Source: Cadophora sp. MPI-SDFR-AT-0126 (taxonomy: Eukaryota > Ascomycota > Leotiomycetes > Helotiales > Ploettnerulaceae). Taken from it: a DNA stretch of 64,000 nucleotides. The position numbers were made by a program, and so were the translations under genes. The notes beneath the pieces were generated by a model. It saw only the letters and a list, made by a program, of their open reading frames with translations. It had not been told where the DNA came from and ran no database searches. Shown here piece by piece: positions 60,074 to 64,000 of the stretch (its first letter is position 1; every line of letters starts with the position of its first letter). The DNA lies in the NCBI GenBank assembly GCA_020747065.1, contig JAGMVK010000010.1, positions 620,001 through 684,000 of the forward strand. The letters are read 5' to 3'.

Positions 60074-61242
60074 AATGCGATGAGAGAACAAAGGGAGCGA
60101 GCGTTGGAAAAAGTTGCGATCCAGGAGTTCTAAGGGCGACCACTCGAATCCAGTCCAGTCCACGGGCAGCAGGGGTAGGCACTGACGAATCGAGGCTAGT
60201 TGAGTGAGTGGATCGGCTTTTGCCTGAGGCTCGCTGACATCTCACCTTTCCTTTCATTCGAATTGAACGAATGAACCCTTGACAGATCCCCTCGCTTCCT
60301 TGATTACATTACCCCTTAAGTGCATGTAAAAAAGGGTCACCCCTATCCTCGGACATTTCAAAAGGTGGATTCCTGCTTGCTTGACCTCAATCTACCCTGT
60401 TACAAGGGCCTACGAACTGGGCTGCACAGCCAAAATCGGAACCAGTTATTTACGAGTTACATTTCAAAAGGTAGCCAGCATCTCTTTGACCATCCCCCAG
60501 AGCAGATCGAGGCAACAAACTGTCCCCAGATTGCTCCTCAAATATAAATTAAAAGCTTCAAGTGGCCAGCCGGAGGCCTCAGATATGCGCAGATCTGTTT
60601 CATGTCCAATGGTTTTTCTAATTTTGTAGGAGTCATGAGGCTCGGCACCGAAGATCTGGCATATGGAATCTAGACAGGTGGCACTAATCTATTCCTAGCC
60701 GTGTTTGCCAAAGGCCATGCCAACTTGAGAAGCACAGTACAGTATATCTGCTAAGTACGAATGCATGTGAGCACTCAAAGAAAATACATGATCTCGTGTC
60801 TTTTCATCTCTTGTCGGGGGAACAGCCTGAGGAAACGGAAGTGTGAAAAGCTGGCGAGCACCCATCTCATACCGTTCGTTATCCTCAGACCTCGAGGAAT
60901 TTCACTGAAAGTTGATGCAACACCTGTTTTCAAGGGTACTCACTCACTTATGTGACCAAGTATTGGCAGCCGGGGGGAGACCAAACAAGTTGTAAGCCGG
61001 CGGATGTCACAATGCATCCATCCTTCTCGTTGAAGAGGTAAACTGCATCATCCACCAAACGGGTTCCAAAATTTCCCACTGTGGCATCATCTCGATGATG
61101 GATGAGATGACGAGGCTGAGATGAAGTGTCCCGCTTCGTAATGTCATACCCCACCACATCTGTCGAACCTAATCTCATTTGCTGGTGCAGCACCACTGGT
61201 GGGGGTATCATTCTTGACTCCAGACCAAAAAGCCAATGAAGG

Positions 61243-61281
61243 TTAGAGATGAAGATTAGAGATGAAGATTAGAGATGAAGA
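61243..61281. repeat. 13-bp tandem repeat, three copies
   Basis: TTAGAGATGAAGA occurs three times head to tail (61243-61255, 61256-61268, 61269-61281) in the divergent intergenic region. The copies are identical, suggesting recent expansion. Confidence 0.9.
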
Positions 61282-62077
61282 TCAGACAAATGAGAAGATA
61301 CGGTAACAAGCATCAGGCCTGTACAGTACGACTTCAAAATGCAAACCGACATTTCATGGCAACTGAAAGTTCTGTTGTTGAGGAAAGTCCACACAAAGGT
61401 TAGGATACGAAGTAAGGGACGGACGCCACGATCTTCAGCCTTGTCAATACGATATCATGTTCCAGCCACCACTGCAACATCTGAGGAATAACAGAAGGTC
61501 AGCATTACGAGTCACTAATAATGGGCATATTCGTATGAAAAGAGTGAAATGCTTTGTAACAAAACACGAGGTCCCTTCGCCTCTTTTTGGCCTCTTCAGT
61601 GTGTGCCACCGGTACAAAATTACACTGCAACAGTGCAGGAACCCGAAATGAGTTTGAGAATATCAGGAGAGATGAGTGGGACGACCAATCGATAAGCCCC
61701 TCAACACACGTGAAGCCATTCCGAAATTGAAGATAGCGGCGGCAGGGATTTGGCCGGGTCCCCTTCCCTTGGCTGCTCGCTCGTTAACTGGCTAACCCGC
61801 TTCCCCTGTCCTGACCCGTCAGATGCAGGCAGCCCGTTCGATTTGGCCACCCGTTGACAGCCCACCACCAAGGGATTCTATACTTTTTTCTGGGCCCTGA
61901 ATACAACCAAGCCCCTTTCCCCTTCAACCTCCTCCCTTCATTGTTCCGTACATACCGCATATTGTCTGCACAGATCATATATCTGTTGGCGGTATCTGCA
62001 AGACATTCCGTCCCACCAGTCAAGCTTATGCGATAGCCAACAGTTTCACCCCGCTATCACAATACAGTATTTTCAAG

Positions 62078-64000
<1,923 letters not shown>

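Larger units (their letters stand above)
59891..62077. promoter_or_regulatory. divergent promoter region of the transporter and UDP-galactopyranose mutase genes
   Basis: About 2.2 kb between two start codons on opposite strands. Close to the transporter start is a pure purine GAGGGA tract (60045-60073), which would be pyrimidine-rich in the transcript. A 13-bp tandem repeat is at 61243-61281. Close to the mutase start the plus strand is pyrimidine-rich. ORFs here (for example 60948-61211 minus) have no family features. Confidence 0.5.

Noticed and set aside
59891..60163. Upstream extension of the transporter reading frame
   Set aside because: The added residues come from a CT-rich leader and have no conserved pattern; the ATG at 59890 fits the family N-terminus better.

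Overview
The window is nuclear DNA of a filamentous ascomycete (Pezizomycotina). The evidence is many short introns (about 45-100 bp, GT...CTNA...AG), a fungal-type UDP-galactopyranose mutase, a full-length VPS13, and widely spaced genes with long low-coding intergenic DNA. A leotiomycete-like fungus is my guess from the general style of the genes; the sequence does not prove it. I found no tRNA, rRNA, CRISPR or bacterial-type operon.

Layout. 1-2.2 kb: non-coding DNA carrying a 264-bp TA-flanked MITE-like element. 2.2-5.0 kb: a membrane-anchored M13 (neprilysin-type) zinc metallopeptidase in seven exons (+). 6.6-7.7 kb: a four-helix MARVEL-like membrane protein with a Pro/Gln-rich tail (+). 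9.2-13.0 kb: a large, low-complexity, probably nuclear protein of unknown role (+). 13.0-22.7 kb: almost 10 kb with no convincing gene, ending in a pyrimidine-rich leader before a Gln-rich, NLS-bearing putative regulator at 22.7-24.5 kb (+), whose single intron is best read as GC-AG. 24.5-29.6 kb: another 5 kb without a supported gene.

29.6-45.6 kb: a run of five minus-strand genes: a NAD(P)-binding (NmrA-like) protein, a beta-lactamase/transesterase-family serine hydrolase, two small coiled-coil proteins (one with an unresolved splice phase), and VPS13, the bulk lipid-transfer protein of membrane contact sites (3214 aa, one intron). VPS13 is divergent from a mitochondrial DUF3429/TMEM69-like inner-membrane protein (46.5-47.7 kb, +). 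50.2-50.8 kb: a small unknown protein (+). 54.7-56.9 kb: a protein-kinase-fold protein with degraded catalytic motifs, probably a pseudokinase (+). 58.5-59.9 kb: a triose-phosphate-translocator-family (nucleotide-sugar/sugar-phosphate) transporter (-). 62.1 kb to the window end: UDP-galactopyranose mutase (+), truncated by the window edge.

The transporter and the mutase are divergent neighbours. The mutase makes UDP-galactofuranose in the cytosol, which must enter the Golgi, so a linked sugar transporter is interesting, but the link is only inference. I see no clearly new multi-gene system. The points most worth a second look are the MITE, the 9.7-kb leader-like region, the GC-AG intron, the very short coding exons at gene ends, the pseudokinase, a FFAT-like motif in VPS13, and several small ORFs whose splicing I could not settle.
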